A DNA stretch of 64,000 nucleotides from Corallococcus soli (lineage in GTDB: Bacteria > Myxococcota > Myxococcia > Myxococcales > Myxococcaceae): assembly GCF_014930455.1 (NCBI RefSeq), contig NZ_JAAIYO010000016.1, forward strand, positions 118,326 to 182,325, given 5' to 3'. The position numbers and the translations under genes are program-made. The notes under the pieces were generated by a model. That model was given only the letters and a program-made list of their open reading frames with translations, searched no databases and was not told the origin of the DNA. Of the stretch, positions 11,001-19,250 are shown piece after piece (the stretch's first letter is position 1; each line of letters begins with the position of its first letter).

Positions 11001-11463
11001 GCTGATCCTCGGCCAGCCGCACGAGCTTGGGGCGCAGCAGGGGGCCCGCCTCCAGGGGCAGCGGCGTCTCCACCTCGTGGGACACCAGCTCCCGGACCCG
11101 GGCCTCGCGCTCGGAGGAGGGCAGCGTGTCCAGCGCCACCACGTCCAGCATGATGGGCATGGTGCGCGCCACGCACAGCGTGATGCCATCCGCGCTGAGC
11201 GTGCTGCGCAGCGCTTCGTGCTGCTCCACCACGTCCTGGAGCGCCGCGTGCAGGCTCTCCACGTTCAGCGGCCCCTGGAGCCTCAGGGACATGGACTCGT
11301 TGAAGGCACACGACGCGTCCGGGCCCATCTGGACGCCGGTCCACACCTCGCGCTGGGGCTCGGTGGAGGGGACGGTGAGCTGGAGGGCCGGCCCGGCGAA
11401 CGGGTCGAAGTCGTCCGGCAGTTCCTGGGTGTCTTCGGGCGGGAAGGAGTTCGGGGTCTTCAT
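5005..11463 (-). CDS. Dimodular NRPS: C-A(Gly)-PCP-C-A(Gly)-PCP, no thioesterase
   Basis: A 2152-residue peptide synthetase. Domain order (approximate residues): C1 40-460 with HHIVCDG near 160; A1 470-965 with YTSGSTGKPKG, NMYGPTE, YRTGDL and NGKVDRKAL; PCP1 with LGGHSLL near 1019; C2 1080-1510 with HHLIWDG near 1211; A2 1518-2015; PCP2 with IGGHSLL near 2070; then about 80 residues and stop. Reading the ten specificity positions against GrsA gives D-I-L-Q-L-G-M-V-W-K for both A domains, close to the known glycine code. There is no thioesterase, reductase or terminal C domain, so release needs a trans-acting factor. Its ATG overlaps the stop of the upstream PKS/NRPS by four bases (ATGA). A1 and A2 are nearly identical in DNA while the C domains differ. 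Confidence 0.95.
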   Translation of the reverse strand: MKTPNSFPPEDTQELPDDFDPFAGPALQLTVPSTEPQREVWTGVQMGPDASCAFNESMSLRLQGPLNVESLHAALQDVVEQHEALRSTLSADGITLCVARTMPIMLDVVALDTLPSSEREARVRELVSHEVETPLPLEAGPLLRPKLVRLAEDQHLLTLTAHHIVCDGWSMAVILRDLATFYSAQVRRVRPELAPAPLFSDYALAQEQLAKTPEYAEHERYWLRKFSGSLPVLELPLDKRRPPSKTYSSRREDYVLEPALVEQLKRVGARHGGSFFTTLLAGFKALLHRLTGLEDVVVAIPAAGQSVAGLKDLVGHCVNALPLRSNVSADAPFTQVLKQLRTTMLDAYEHQEYTFGTLLKQLALPRDPSRLPLVNVLFNVDQAVTGEQLAFHGLTCTLASNPRHFENFDLFINAAEAHGRVVLECQYNTDLFEGSTVRRWMACYEELLRGVIADAETPVARLPLLPEAEKQRVLVDWNATPQPFDREAFVHTLVAAQAQATPDAVALRSGTVTLSYRQLLQRSHQVAHALKQAGVAPGSLVGLFTERGPDMVIGLLGILQAGAGYVPLDPGFPPERLTFMVEDAQLSLVLTQRALQGTLPSTTVKSLFVEDTTSQADTAPEPLTVSPEEVAYVIYTSGSTGKPKGVRVPHRAVVNFLGAMREAPGLTAQDVLLAVTTLSFDIAVLELLLPLTSGAQVVLASRDTASDGPLLKAALESHAVTVMQATPSTWRLLLEAGWQPRPGFKALCGGEALPRELAEALLARVGSLWNMYGPTETTVWSTTWRVQPPLSSIRIGRPIANTQLYLLDAHLAPVPVGVAGELYIGGEGVTLGYLHRPELTQERFLPNPFRQGERMYRTGDLARWLADGTVEYLGRNDSQVKLRGFRIELGEVEAALASHPALAQAVALVREDRPGDRRLVAYLIARPGQTTPPDEALRAHLKQGLPEYMVPQHFVALPALPLTPNGKVDRKALPSPQAGSQEDAYVAPRDETEQKLAAIFADVLGLRRVSVTADFFRLGGHSLLASQALTRASRDLDVSLTLRRMFEAPTVEKLARLVRGDDGATSPAQRISPRMGTAPAPLSLMQQRLWFLEQLNQGTAVYNLPAAFRLHGELDVGALRGSFNMLLERHSAMRTFVRWDEGTPVQHVAPTLTVELEAVDLEPVPANLREEDLLRRLQALADESIPITAPPLFRLSLFRMGPHEHVLFFMPHHLIWDGWSFDVFLRDLDVFYGALTQGKLPQLPALPIQYADFTEWHRNWLQGEELERQARYWRQKLSGNLPALELPTDKPRPAQMSLQGGTEPFVLTGAEVDALTKLGRESNATLYMVLLTAFKTLLHRYSGQEDLVVGTPIRGRSHPEVEDLLGFFVNTLVLRTQMGPELTFRQLLERVRTTCMEAFGHQDMPIELLLQQLGVQRDLSRTPLFQTFFTFQDVRNRNNTLGALTYGQVHVHAHATPLDLSFWVKETAHGIVGGMDYNTDLFERDTVVRMLEQIRTLLRAAVSDAEVPVARLPLLPEAEKQRVLVDWNATPQPFDREAFVHTLVAAQAQATPDVVALRSGTVTLSYRQLLQRSHQVAHALKQAGVAPGSLVGLFTERGPDMVIGLLGILQAGAGYVPLDPGFPPERLTFMVEDAQLSLVLTQRALQGTLPSTTVKSLFVEDTTSQADTAPEPLTVSPEEVAYVIYTSGSTGKPKGVRVPHRAVVNFLGAMREAPGLTAQDVLLAVTTLSFDIAVLELLLPLTSGAQVVLASRDTASDGPLLKAALESHAVTVMQATPSTWRLLLEAGWQPRPGFKALCGGEALPRELAEALLARVGSLWNMYGPTETTVWSTTWRVQPPLSSIRIGRPIANTQLYLLDAHLAPVPVGVAGELYIGGEGVTLGYLHRPELTQERFLPNPFRQGERMYRTGDLARWLADGTVEYLGRNDSQVKLRGFRIELGEVEAALASHPALAQAVALVREDRPGDRRLVAYLVTKPGQAYTDTELRKHLRSQLPQYMVPQHFVELEALPLTPNGKVDRKALPPPAGAARPVEEAFVAPRTEREKQLARIWQEVLGIAQVGVHDNFFNIGGHSLLSFQVVMRVQKELGQVLHPRTLLLNTLEQVASQFTVVVPTPAATQTATPTKIATPETSVPLAQRLFNKLKGKLPGRSD
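5546..6942 (-). repeat. Copy 2 of a ~1.4 kb near-identical adenylation-domain repeat
   Basis: This stretch encodes A domain 2. It matches 8696-10092 at a constant offset of 3150 bases. By eye I count roughly a dozen or so single-base differences across about 1.4 kb, i.e. about 99% identity, dropping sharply outside both edges. Nearly all differences are silent; the visible protein change is DVVALRSG here against DAVALRSG in copy 1. Confidence 0.85.
8696..10092 (-). repeat. Copy 1 of a ~1.4 kb near-identical adenylation-domain repeat
   Basis: Encodes A domain 1 of the same synthetase and is the partner of the repeat at 5546-6942. The flanking C and PCP domains are only ordinarily similar, so the homogenised unit is the adenylation domain itself, from just before the LVDWNATP motif to shortly before the A9/A10 end. 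This fits a recent duplication or gene conversion of a domain-sized unit. Confidence 0.85.
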
Positions 11464-14400
11464 CGGGTCTCGCTCAGCTTGACGAACTTGCCGGGCACGG
11501 AGGGGTGCGGAACGAACCAGGCGGGGTTGCCCTGCGGATCACGCCCCAGCCGGGCGCCGGGCACCGGGGGCTGATTGGCGTCGAAGGCCACGGGGGCGGG
11601 CGCCTGGGACGGACGGGCCGTGCCCGGCAGGAGGCCCGCGTCCTGCAACTCCGTGACGCTGTCCTGGAACGCGTTGATGAGGCGCTGGAGGTCCGCGTCC
11701 GTGTGGGCGGTGGTGAAGAAGCAGGGGAAGCCGTCCCAGATGTGGATGCCCTTGTCGCGCAGCAGGCAGAACAGCAGGTCCCCGTGGGAGATGTCCGCCG
11801 TGACGAACGTCTTCCACAGCGACCCGAAGTGCTTGATGCGCAGGGGCGCGCCCACCTCGTCGAAGAACGCGTTGAGCGTGCTGGCCAGCGTGTCCGCCTT
11901 GGCGCTCACGCTGCGCTGCAGCTCCGGGCCCGCGGCCTTCATGTGCTCCAGCGCGGCCTTCGCGGCGGCGAGCGCCAGCGGGTGGCGCACGAACGTGCCG
12001 GCGAAGTACGTCACGCCCACCGTGGGCACCGAGTCGTCGCCGAACTGCCAGTGGCCGCCGTCCAGCGCGTCCATGAAGGGGCGCTTGCCCGCGATGACGC
12101 CAATGGGCATGCCGCCGCCCACGACCTTGCCGTAGGTCGCCACGTCCGCCTGCACGCCGAACACCGCCTGGGCGCCGCCCGGGTGCATGCGGAAGCCGGT
12201 GATGACCTCGTCGAAGATGTAGACGGAGCCGGACTTCTGGGTGAGGTCGCGCAGCTGGTGCAGGAACTCGCGCGGCTGGAAGTCGGGGCGCCGGCTCTGC
12301 ACCGGCTCCACCATGATGGCCGCCAGCGAGTCCGCGCGCTGGCGGAGGATTTCGAGCGTCTCCGGCGTGCCGTAGTCCAGCACCAGCACGTCCTGCACCG
12401 CGCCCGCCATGATGCCCGGGGCGGCCGGCACCGTGCGCAGGCTCTTGGTGCCGCGCACCAGCACCTCGTCGAAGATGCCGTGATAGCTGCCGGCGAAGAT
12501 GGCCACCGTGCTGCGGCCGGTGACGGTGCGAGCAATGCGCAGCGCCCCCATCACCGCCTCGGAGCCGGTGTTGCATAGGGCCGCGCGCTCCGCGCCGGTG
12601 AACTCACAGACGAGCTTCGCCACCTCACCCGCCAGCGGGTGCATGGGCCCCAGCTCGTAGCCGTCGTCCACCTGCTTGTGCACCGCCTGGGTGATGAAGT
12701 CCGGCGCGTGGCCGAACATCACCGAGCCGAAGCCGTTGAGCGCGTCCAGGTACTGGTTGCCGTCCACGTCCCAGAGCTGCGAGCCCTTGGAGCGGTTCAC
12801 CGCCAGCGGGTAGATGAGCTCCTTGAGCAGCGGCCGGAAGCCGGTCACCACGCGCGGGTCGGACAGCTGGCCGCGGTTCTCCTGGGCGGCGCGCTTGGAG
12901 CCCTGCGTCTTCGCGTTGTAGCGGCGGGTGAAGTCCTCCAGGAACGTCTGCTGCCGGGGCGTGAGCGAGTCCTTCGGCGCCAGGCTGATGCGCGCGATGG
13001 CGCCAAAGGCCTTCTTCACGTCGTACTTCACCGGACCCTTGAGCTCGGCCTCGTCCGTGGGGGCCGCGACCGCGGGCGCGGGGACGGCGGGCGCCTCCGG
13101 GGCCACGGCCACCGGCGCCAGCGCGGAGGGCGCGGGCTGGAACTGCACCGGCGCGGGCGCGGACACGGCGGCGGGCTGACCGGACAGGATGGCCAGCTGC
13201 TGGGTCATCAGCCGCAGCTGCTGCTCAATGACCGCCTGGAGCGTGCCGGCGGGCGCGGACGGGGCCTGGGTCTGGAACGTATGCGCGCTGGCGACCGGCG
13301 CGGCGGCGACGTGCTGCTGCGCGAGGATGTTCGCGGCGAGCTGCGCGGGGGCGCTCGGGGCGGCCGGGGCCGCGACAGGCGCCGGGGCGGCCTCCGGAGG
13401 CATCCGGCCATCGAGGTACGCGGCGAGCTGGCCCAGGGAGGCGACCTCTTCCAGCAGCTGCCGGAAGGTGACCTTCACGCCGAACTGCTTCTGCACCGCG
13501 AGCGCCGCCTGGGTGAGCACCAGCGAGTCGAGCCCCAGCTCCAGGAAGCTCGCGCTCGCGTCGGCATCGCCGAGCTCCAGGCCGCTGAGTTCTTCGAAGA
13601 GGTTGCGCAGGGAGGGGACAAGGCGTTCGGCGCGGGGGACGGGGGCGGTGCTCACGGCGACTCCGGTGGTGAGAAGGGGGACGGGCACGGACGCCCGCTC
13701 AAGGTCGATCCAGTGGCGCTGCCGCTGGAAGGGATACGTAGGAAGGGTGACGCGCTGGCGCTGCTCGTCGGCATGGATGGCGGCCCAATCCAGCGGGACG
13801 CCCCGGCGCCAGAGCTGGCCCGCGGCATTCAAGAGGGCGCTCCAGTCGGCCGCGTCGCCGCTGGATTCGCCCAGGGAGGTGAACACCCGGGCGCGCTGTT
13901 CAGCCGTGGCCTGCTGCCGGGCCAGCGTCGCCAGCGTCACGCGCGGGCCCACCTCCAGCATCAGGTGGTCGCCCTTGTCCCAGAGCGTGCGCAGCGCGGG
14001 CGCGAAGCGGACCGTGTCGCGCAGGTGCCGCGCCCAGTACTCAGGGGACGTGGCCTCGGCGGGCGTGAGCCAGGAGCCCGTCGCGGTGGAGACGATGGGG
14101 ATGCGCGGCTCCGACAGGCGCATGCCCTTCACCGTTTCGAGGAAGGGCGCCACCGCCGCGTCCATCATCGGCGAGTGGAACGCATGCGACGTCTGGAGCA
14201 GCCGGCTGGCCGCGCCTTCCGCCTCCAGCGTGGCCTGGAGCCGCAGCACCGCGTCCGTGGGACCGGAGACGACGCACAGGCGCGGCCCGTTGTCCGACGC
14301 GATGGCCAGCCCGTCCGTCAGCCGGGGCGCCACCGCTTCGGCGGACAGGCGCACCGACAGCATGCTGCCCGGCGCCTGCGCCTGCATGAGCTGCCCGCGC

Positions 14401-17400
14401 TTCGCGACCAGGTGCAGCGCGTCCTCCAGCGTGAACACGCCCGCGAGGCACGCGGCGACGAACTCGCCCACGCTGTGGCCCACGAGCGCGTCCGGCCGCA
14501 CGCCCCAGCTCCACCAGAGCTGCGCGAGCGCGTACTCCACGGTGAAGAGGGCCGCCTGCGCGAACGACGTCTGGCGCAGGGCCTCCGCGGCTTCGGGGGA
14601 GGCGGGGTCCTTGGGGAAGAGCACCTCGCGCAGGTCGCGCCCGAGCAGCGGCTTCAGCACCTCCGCGCACGCGTCCACCGTGGCGCGGAAGGCAGGCGCG
14701 TGGCGGTACAGCCCGTGCGCCATGTCCGGGTGCTGCGAACCCTGACCGGGGAAGAGGAACGCGAGCGGCGGGGTGGACTCCAGCGCGGTGGCCTCCGCTC
14801 CGGTCGCCGTCAGCGCCTTCACGGCCTCCTCCGCGCTGGTCGCGACCACGGCCTTGCGGAACGGGAACGCCCGGCGGCCGGTGGCCAGCGTGTGCGCCAC
14901 GTCCGCGAGCGGCAGCTCCGGGTGCGCCTGGAGGTGCGCGGCCAGTCGCTGCGCCGCCTGCGTCACGGCCGCGGGCGTCTTCGCCGACAGCAGGAGCAAC
15001 TGGACGGGCTTCGACGGGCCCGAGTCAGGACGCGCGGGGGCCTCCTCCACCACGACGTGCGCGTTGGTGCCGCCCACGCCGAAGGAGCTGACGCCCGCGC
15101 GCAGGGGCTCCGTGCCCTCCGGCCACGCGGAGCGCTTCGTCTGGACGAAGAAGGGGCTCTTGCCGAAGTCGATCTTCGGGTTGGGCGTCTGGAAGTGCAG
15201 CGTCGGCGGCAGCTCGCGGTGCTTCAGCGCGAGCACCGTCTTGAGCAGGCCCGCCACGCCCGCCGCGGCGGTGAGGTGGCCGAAGTTGCTCTTCACCGAG
15301 CCGATGGCGCAGAAGCCGGTGTCGGCCGTGTGCGCGCGGAAGGCCTGGGACAGCGCCTCCACTTCAATGGGGTCGCCCAGCGGCGTCGCGGTGCCGTGCG
15401 CCTCCACGTAGCGGATGGTGCGCGGATCCACGCCCGCGTTCGCGTGCGCCGTCGCGATGACGGTGGCCTGCCCCTCCACGCCCGGCGCCGCGAAGCTCAT
15501 CTTCGCCGCGCCGTCGTTGTTGACGGCCACGCCGCGCAGCACCGCGTGGATCTCATCGCCGTCCGCCTGCGCGTCCGACAGCCGCTTGAGCACCACCGCG
15601 CCCACGCCGTCGCTGAAGAGGGTGCCGGTGGCGCTCGCGTCGAAGGGCCGGCAGTGCCCGTCCTGGGAGAGCATGCCGCCCTCCTGGTACAGGTGGCCGG
15701 ACTTCTGCGGCACCGTCACCGCCGCGCCGCCCGCCAGCGCCACGTCGCACTGGTGCGTCTGCAAGGCCCAGAACGCCTGCGCCACCGCGACGAGCGACGT
15801 GGAGCACGCGGTGTTCAGCGACAAGGCGGGTCCGCGCAGGTCCAGCTTGTGCGCGACGCGCGTGGCCACGTAGTCCTTCTCGTTGGCCACCATCGCCTGG
15901 AAGGCGCCCACCCGGCCCACGATGTCCTGCCGGGGCTGGACGTGCAGCGGCTGGTAGCTGTTGTTGTGCGTGCCCGCGAAGACGCCGATGAGGCCGGGGT
16001 AGCGCTCCGGCACGCAGCCGGCGGACTCCAGCGCGGCCCACGCCGTCTCCAGGAAGAGGCGCTGCTGCGGGTCCATCACCTGCGCCTCCTTCGGCATGAT
16101 GCCGAAGAAGCCCGCGTCGAACAGCTCCACGCCCTCCAGGATGCCGCGCGCGCGCACGTACTCGGGCGCGTCCCGCTCAGCGGCGGCCACCGACGGATCC
16201 ACCTCCTCGCGGGTGAAGGGGGTGACGGACTCCACCCCGCCGACGAGGTTCTTCCAGAACGTCTCCACGTCGGGCGCGCCCGGGAAGCGGCCCGCCATGC
16301 CGATGATGGCCACCGGCTCCGCGCCGCCCGCCCCGCCGGCCGCCTGCTGGCGCTTCGCCCGCCGCGCCTCCACCTGCTGCTTGAGCGAGGGCCGCGACGC
16401 GTCCCCGGACAGCACCGCCGCCAGCTGCGCCACCGTGGGCGACTGGAAGAGCTGGACGATGGGGATCTCCAGTCCGTGCTCCTGCCGCAGCCGCGCCACG
16501 CACTGGAGCGCGAGCAGCGAGTTGCCGCCCAGCTCGAAGAAGCTGTCGTGGATGCCCACCCGGTCGATGCGCAGCAGCCGCGCCCACGACTCCGAGATGG
16601 TCCGCTCCAGCGGAGAGCGGGGCGCGACGTAGGCCTGCTGCAGCTCCGGGCGCGTGGGCAGCGGGGCGGGGAGGGCGCGCCGGTCGATCTTCCCGCTGGG
16701 CGTGCGGGGCAGGGCCTCCAGCACGACGAACGCGGAGGGCACCATGTAGTCCGGCACCCGCGTGCCCAGGTGCCGCCGCAGCGTCCCGGCCGGGTGCTCC
16801 AGCGTGCCGTCCGCGACGACGTACGCCACCAGCCGCTTGTCGCCGGGCACGTCCTCGCGCGCCACCACCGCCACCTGCTTCACCGCCGGGTGGCTGCCGA
16901 GCGCGACTTCAATCTCACCCAGCTCGATGCGGTAGCCGCGCACCTTCACCTGGCCGTCGATGCGGCCCAGGAACTCCACGTCGCCGCCGGGCAGCACGCG
17001 CGCCAGGTCGCCGGTGCGGTACGCGCGCTCACCCGTTGCGGGCCGCAGCGGGTGCGCCACGAAGCGCTCCGCCGTCAGCGCCTCGCGGTGCAGGTAGCCG
17101 CGCGCCAGGCACACGCCCGCGAGGAACAGCTCGCCGGACTCGCCCTGGGGCACGGGCTGCTTCTGCTCGTCCAGGACGACCAGCTCGCACCCGTCGATGG
17201 CCTTCCCGATGGGCGGCAGCGCGGGCCAGGACTCCGGGGAGCCCCGGAGCACGTAGCTGGAGACGACGTGCGTCTCCGACGGGCCATAGTGGTTGTGCAG
17301 CGCGCAGCCCGGCAGCGCGGCGAAGAAGGCGCGCAGGTGGGGCGTCACCTGGAGCTGCTCGCCCGCGGTCACCACCTCGCGCAGGGACGGCGGCACCTTC

Positions 17401-18209
17401 TGGTGCGAGGTGGCGATCTCCGACAGGCTCTGCAGCGCGATGAAGGGCAGGAACAGCCGCTCCACGCGCTCCTCCGCCAGGAGCTTCAGCAGCAGCACGG
17501 CGTCCAGCCGCAGCTCGTCCCGCACCAGCACCAGCGTGCCGCCGGAGCACCAGGTGCCGAACAGCTCCTGGAACGACACGTCGAACGACAGCGGCGAGAA
17601 CTGCAACGTGCGCGTGCCCGGGCCGGCGATGGACTGCCCCAGCTGCCACGCGATCAGGTTGGCGAGCGGCCCGTGGCCCATCGCCACGCCCTTGGGCGTG
17701 CCCGTGGAGCCGGAGGTGTAGATGGCGTACGCCAGCCCCTCCAGGCTCGACGCGTCCACCGGGGAGGCCGGGGCCTCCGGGGCGAAGAGGGCAGGGGACT
17801 CATCCAGGCACAGCACCGGCCCCGCGAAGGCGGGCAGCCCGGCGCGCAGCTTCGCCTGGGTCAGCAGCACGGGCGCCTTCGCGTCCTCCAGCATGAAGGA
17901 CAGGCGCGGCGCGGGGTAGGCCGGATCCAACGGCAGGTACGCGCCACCGGCCTTGAGCACGGCCAGCACCGCCACCACCATTTCCACCGAGCGCTCCAGG
18001 CACACGCCGACGAGCACGTCCGTGGTGACGCCCAGGCCCCGGAGGTGATGGGCGAGCTGATTGGAGCGGCGCTCCAGCGCCTCGTACGTCAGCCCCACGC
18101 CCTCGAAGCGGACGGCCTCGGCCTGGGGCGTGCGCGCCGCCTGCGCCGCGAAGCGCCCCACCACTGTCTGCCTGACCGCTTCGTCCACGGACATCTCCCC
18201 CAGGGCCAT
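11460..18209 (-). CDS. Hybrid NRPS/PKS with aminotransferase: A(Pro)-PCP-KS-AT(malonyl)-ACP-AMT
   Basis: A 2249-residue loading-plus-extension enzyme. Approximate residues: A 10-510 (YTSGSTGTPKG, HYGPSE, YRTGDL, SGKIDRRAL); PCP with LGGNSLL near 560; KS 630-1050 with catalytic Cys in NTACSTS near 800 and His in EAHGTATP and KSNFGHL; AT 1150-1470 with GHSVGEF and HAFHS, the malonyl signature; ACP with LGLDSLVL near 1562; Ala/Pro/Gln-rich linker 1600-1720; class-III PLP aminotransferase 1745-2180 with FDEVITGFR and PLP lysine in TYGKVVGGG near 2027. The A-domain code reads D-V-Q-F-V-A-H-V-V-K, close to proline codes. No KR, DH or ER is present, consistent with the aminotransferase acting on the beta-keto group, as in McyE/mycosubtilin-type enzymes. 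ATG 18209 lacks a clear ribosome site; GTG at 18188 has GGGGGAG at good spacing and may be the true start. Confidence 0.95.
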   Translation of the reverse strand: MALGEMSVDEAVRQTVVGRFAAQAARTPQAEAVRFEGVGLTYEALERRSNQLAHHLRGLGVTTDVLVGVCLERSVEMVVAVLAVLKAGGAYLPLDPAYPAPRLSFMLEDAKAPVLLTQAKLRAGLPAFAGPVLCLDESPALFAPEAPASPVDASSLEGLAYAIYTSGSTGTPKGVAMGHGPLANLIAWQLGQSIAGPGTRTLQFSPLSFDVSFQELFGTWCSGGTLVLVRDELRLDAVLLLKLLAEERVERLFLPFIALQSLSEIATSHQKVPPSLREVVTAGEQLQVTPHLRAFFAALPGCALHNHYGPSETHVVSSYVLRGSPESWPALPPIGKAIDGCELVVLDEQKQPVPQGESGELFLAGVCLARGYLHREALTAERFVAHPLRPATGERAYRTGDLARVLPGGDVEFLGRIDGQVKVRGYRIELGEIEVALGSHPAVKQVAVVAREDVPGDKRLVAYVVADGTLEHPAGTLRRHLGTRVPDYMVPSAFVVLEALPRTPSGKIDRRALPAPLPTRPELQQAYVAPRSPLERTISESWARLLRIDRVGIHDSFFELGGNSLLALQCVARLRQEHGLEIPIVQLFQSPTVAQLAAVLSGDASRPSLKQQVEARRAKRQQAAGGAGGAEPVAIIGMAGRFPGAPDVETFWKNLVGGVESVTPFTREEVDPSVAAAERDAPEYVRARGILEGVELFDAGFFGIMPKEAQVMDPQQRLFLETAWAALESAGCVPERYPGLIGVFAGTHNNSYQPLHVQPRQDIVGRVGAFQAMVANEKDYVATRVAHKLDLRGPALSLNTACSTSLVAVAQAFWALQTHQCDVALAGGAAVTVPQKSGHLYQEGGMLSQDGHCRPFDASATGTLFSDGVGAVVLKRLSDAQADGDEIHAVLRGVAVNNDGAAKMSFAAPGVEGQATVIATAHANAGVDPRTIRYVEAHGTATPLGDPIEVEALSQAFRAHTADTGFCAIGSVKSNFGHLTAAAGVAGLLKTVLALKHRELPPTLHFQTPNPKIDFGKSPFFVQTKRSAWPEGTEPLRAGVSSFGVGGTNAHVVVEEAPARPDSGPSKPVQLLLLSAKTPAAVTQAAQRLAAHLQAHPELPLADVAHTLATGRRAFPFRKAVVATSAEEAVKALTATGAEATALESTPPLAFLFPGQGSQHPDMAHGLYRHAPAFRATVDACAEVLKPLLGRDLREVLFPKDPASPEAAEALRQTSFAQAALFTVEYALAQLWWSWGVRPDALVGHSVGEFVAACLAGVFTLEDALHLVAKRGQLMQAQAPGSMLSVRLSAEAVAPRLTDGLAIASDNGPRLCVVSGPTDAVLRLQATLEAEGAASRLLQTSHAFHSPMMDAAVAPFLETVKGMRLSEPRIPIVSTATGSWLTPAEATSPEYWARHLRDTVRFAPALRTLWDKGDHLMLEVGPRVTLATLARQQATAEQRARVFTSLGESSGDAADWSALLNAAGQLWRRGVPLDWAAIHADEQRQRVTLPTYPFQRQRHWIDLERASVPVPLLTTGVAVSTAPVPRAERLVPSLRNLFEELSGLELGDADASASFLELGLDSLVLTQAALAVQKQFGVKVTFRQLLEEVASLGQLAAYLDGRMPPEAAPAPVAAPAAPSAPAQLAANILAQQHVAAAPVASAHTFQTQAPSAPAGTLQAVIEQQLRLMTQQLAILSGQPAAVSAPAPVQFQPAPSALAPVAVAPEAPAVPAPAVAAPTDEAELKGPVKYDVKKAFGAIARISLAPKDSLTPRQQTFLEDFTRRYNAKTQGSKRAAQENRGQLSDPRVVTGFRPLLKELIYPLAVNRSKGSQLWDVDGNQYLDALNGFGSVMFGHAPDFITQAVHKQVDDGYELGPMHPLAGEVAKLVCEFTGAERAALCNTGSEAVMGALRIARTVTGRSTVAIFAGSYHGIFDEVLVRGTKSLRTVPAAPGIMAGAVQDVLVLDYGTPETLEILRQRADSLAAIMVEPVQSRRPDFQPREFLHQLRDLTQKSGSVYIFDEVITGFRMHPGGAQAVFGVQADVATYGKVVGGGMPIGVIAGKRPFMDALDGGHWQFGDDSVPTVGVTYFAGTFVRHPLALAAAKAALEHMKAAGPELQRSVSAKADTLASTLNAFFDEVGAPLRIKHFGSLWKTFVTADISHGDLLFCLLRDKGIHIWDGFPCFFTTAHTDADLQRLINAFQDSVTELQDAGLLPGTARPSQAPAPVAFDANQPPVPGARLGRDPQGNPAWFVPHPSVPGKFVKLSETR

Positions 18210-18235
18210 TCAATTTTCGGTTTCTGAACGCGTGA

Positions 18236-18263
18236 AGTGTAGAGGATCGGAAAGACAGGCCAA
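18236..18263 (-). promoter_or_regulatory. Weak candidate promoter of the NRPS/PKS operon
   Basis: On the minus strand, TTGGCC (18263-18258) and TACACT (18241-18236) are separated by 16 bases, each matching four of six positions of the housekeeping consensus. It is the best-placed sigma-70-like pair I see upstream of the operon. A 10-bp palindrome CCTGTACAGG lies just upstream at 18286-18295 and could be a regulator site. Confidence 0.3.
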
Positions 18264-18371
18264 GCCGGTCCTCAAACATGCCATGCCTGTACAGGATTCA
18301 ATGGGCCTCGGCCGACTCCTTGCAAGCAGACGAGCCCTGGAATGCCCCAGCGCCTTAGGCGGCGTCCGCTT

Positions 18372-19250
18372 TCAAAGAAAGCGTGAAAAGAACGCCAGCA
18401 CGCGGCGGGGGTACTCATCGGGTGCGGCCCGGAGGTAGTCCCCGTGGCCGGTCCCCGGCACCCGCCACTTCTCCCAGGGGCCTTTCGCCTGACCCAGCAG
18501 GTGGTCCAGGGCGGCGTCGGGCACCCACGGGTCGTCCGTCCCGGCCACCAGCAGGACGGGGCGGTCGCCCAGGGCGGCCATGTCCCGCGCGGGTTGCACG
18601 GCGTTCACGTCCACGCCCGCGCGCTTCATCACCGTCAGCGCCGGCCACAGGCCCAGGGGGCCCCAGTGTCCCAGCTCGTCCTGGAGCGCCTGCGCGGGGG
18701 CGACGGCCGCGGCCTCCACCACCACGGCCTTGAGGCGCGGGTCACCGGCCGCCGCCTTCAGCACGGAGTAGCCCCCCAGGGAGAACCCGAGCGCCCCGAT
18801 GCGTAGGGTGTCCACCTCCGGTTGACGCGCCGCGAAGTCCACCGCCGCCATCACCTGGCCCGCCTCGCGGTCGCCATAGGTGGACACCGTGCCCGCGCTC
18901 TCTCCGTGGGCCGCCAGGTCGAAGAGCACCAGGCCGTACCCCGCCTGGGCCAGGAAGCGGGCTTCGGGCAGCAGCTGCGTGCGGTTGCCCGACAGGCCGT
19001 GCACCAGGATGACGAGCGCCCCGTTCTTCGGCGGCAGGTACCAGCCCTTGAGCTGGAGCCCGTCCCGGTCCTGGAACGCCACGTCGCGCAGGCCGGCGAA
19101 CACCGCGTCGTCGGGAGGGCGCTCCACGGGCCTGCGCGGCGGGTAGACCTCCGACGCGATGTAGCGCGCGCTGCGCACCGCGACCCAGGCCGCCAGGGCC
19201 AGCAGCGCCACGCCGCCCAGCACCAGCCCGGTGATGAGCCCGCGCTTCAT
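18372..19250 (-). CDS. Membrane-anchored alpha/beta hydrolase
   Basis: A 292-residue protein with an N-terminal membrane helix (about residues 4-24, LVLGGVALLALAAW) followed by an alpha/beta-hydrolase domain. The full triad is visible: Ser in GFSLGG, Asp in GTDDPW and His in GTGHGDY; the oxyanion region is VHGLSGNR. Similar proteins are annotated as acyl-amino-acid or BAAT/dienelactone-type esterases; the substrate cannot be read. The start overlaps the stop of the DUF885 gene by four bases (ATGA), so the two are co-translated. It is divergent in purpose from, and separated by 160 bases from, the NRPS operon start on the same strand. Confidence 0.8.
   Translation of the reverse strand: MKRGLITGLVLGGVALLALAAWVAVRSARYIASEVYPPRRPVERPPDDAVFAGLRDVAFQDRDGLQLKGWYLPPKNGALVILVHGLSGNRTQLLPEARFLAQAGYGLVLFDLAAHGESAGTVSTYGDREAGQVMAAVDFAARQPEVDTLRIGALGFSLGGYSVLKAAAGDPRLKAVVVEAAAVAPAQALQDELGHWGPLGLWPALTVMKRAGVDVNAVQPARDMAALGDRPVLLVAGTDDPWVPDAALDHLLGQAKGPWEKWRVPGTGHGDYLRAAPDEYPRRVLAFFSRFL

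Noticed and set aside
12639..18227. Very long open frame on the plus strand opposite the PKS/NRPS gene
   Set aside because: Antisense shadow caused by high GC and codon bias: no domain, His/Arg/Gly-rich translation, no ribosome site. The same applies to the long plus-strand frames at 5248-8250 and 8401-11574.
18286..18295. Palindrome CCTGTACAGG upstream of the NRPS operon as LexA box
   Set aside because: Myxobacterial LexA sites have a different sequence; a 10-bp palindrome can occur by chance.
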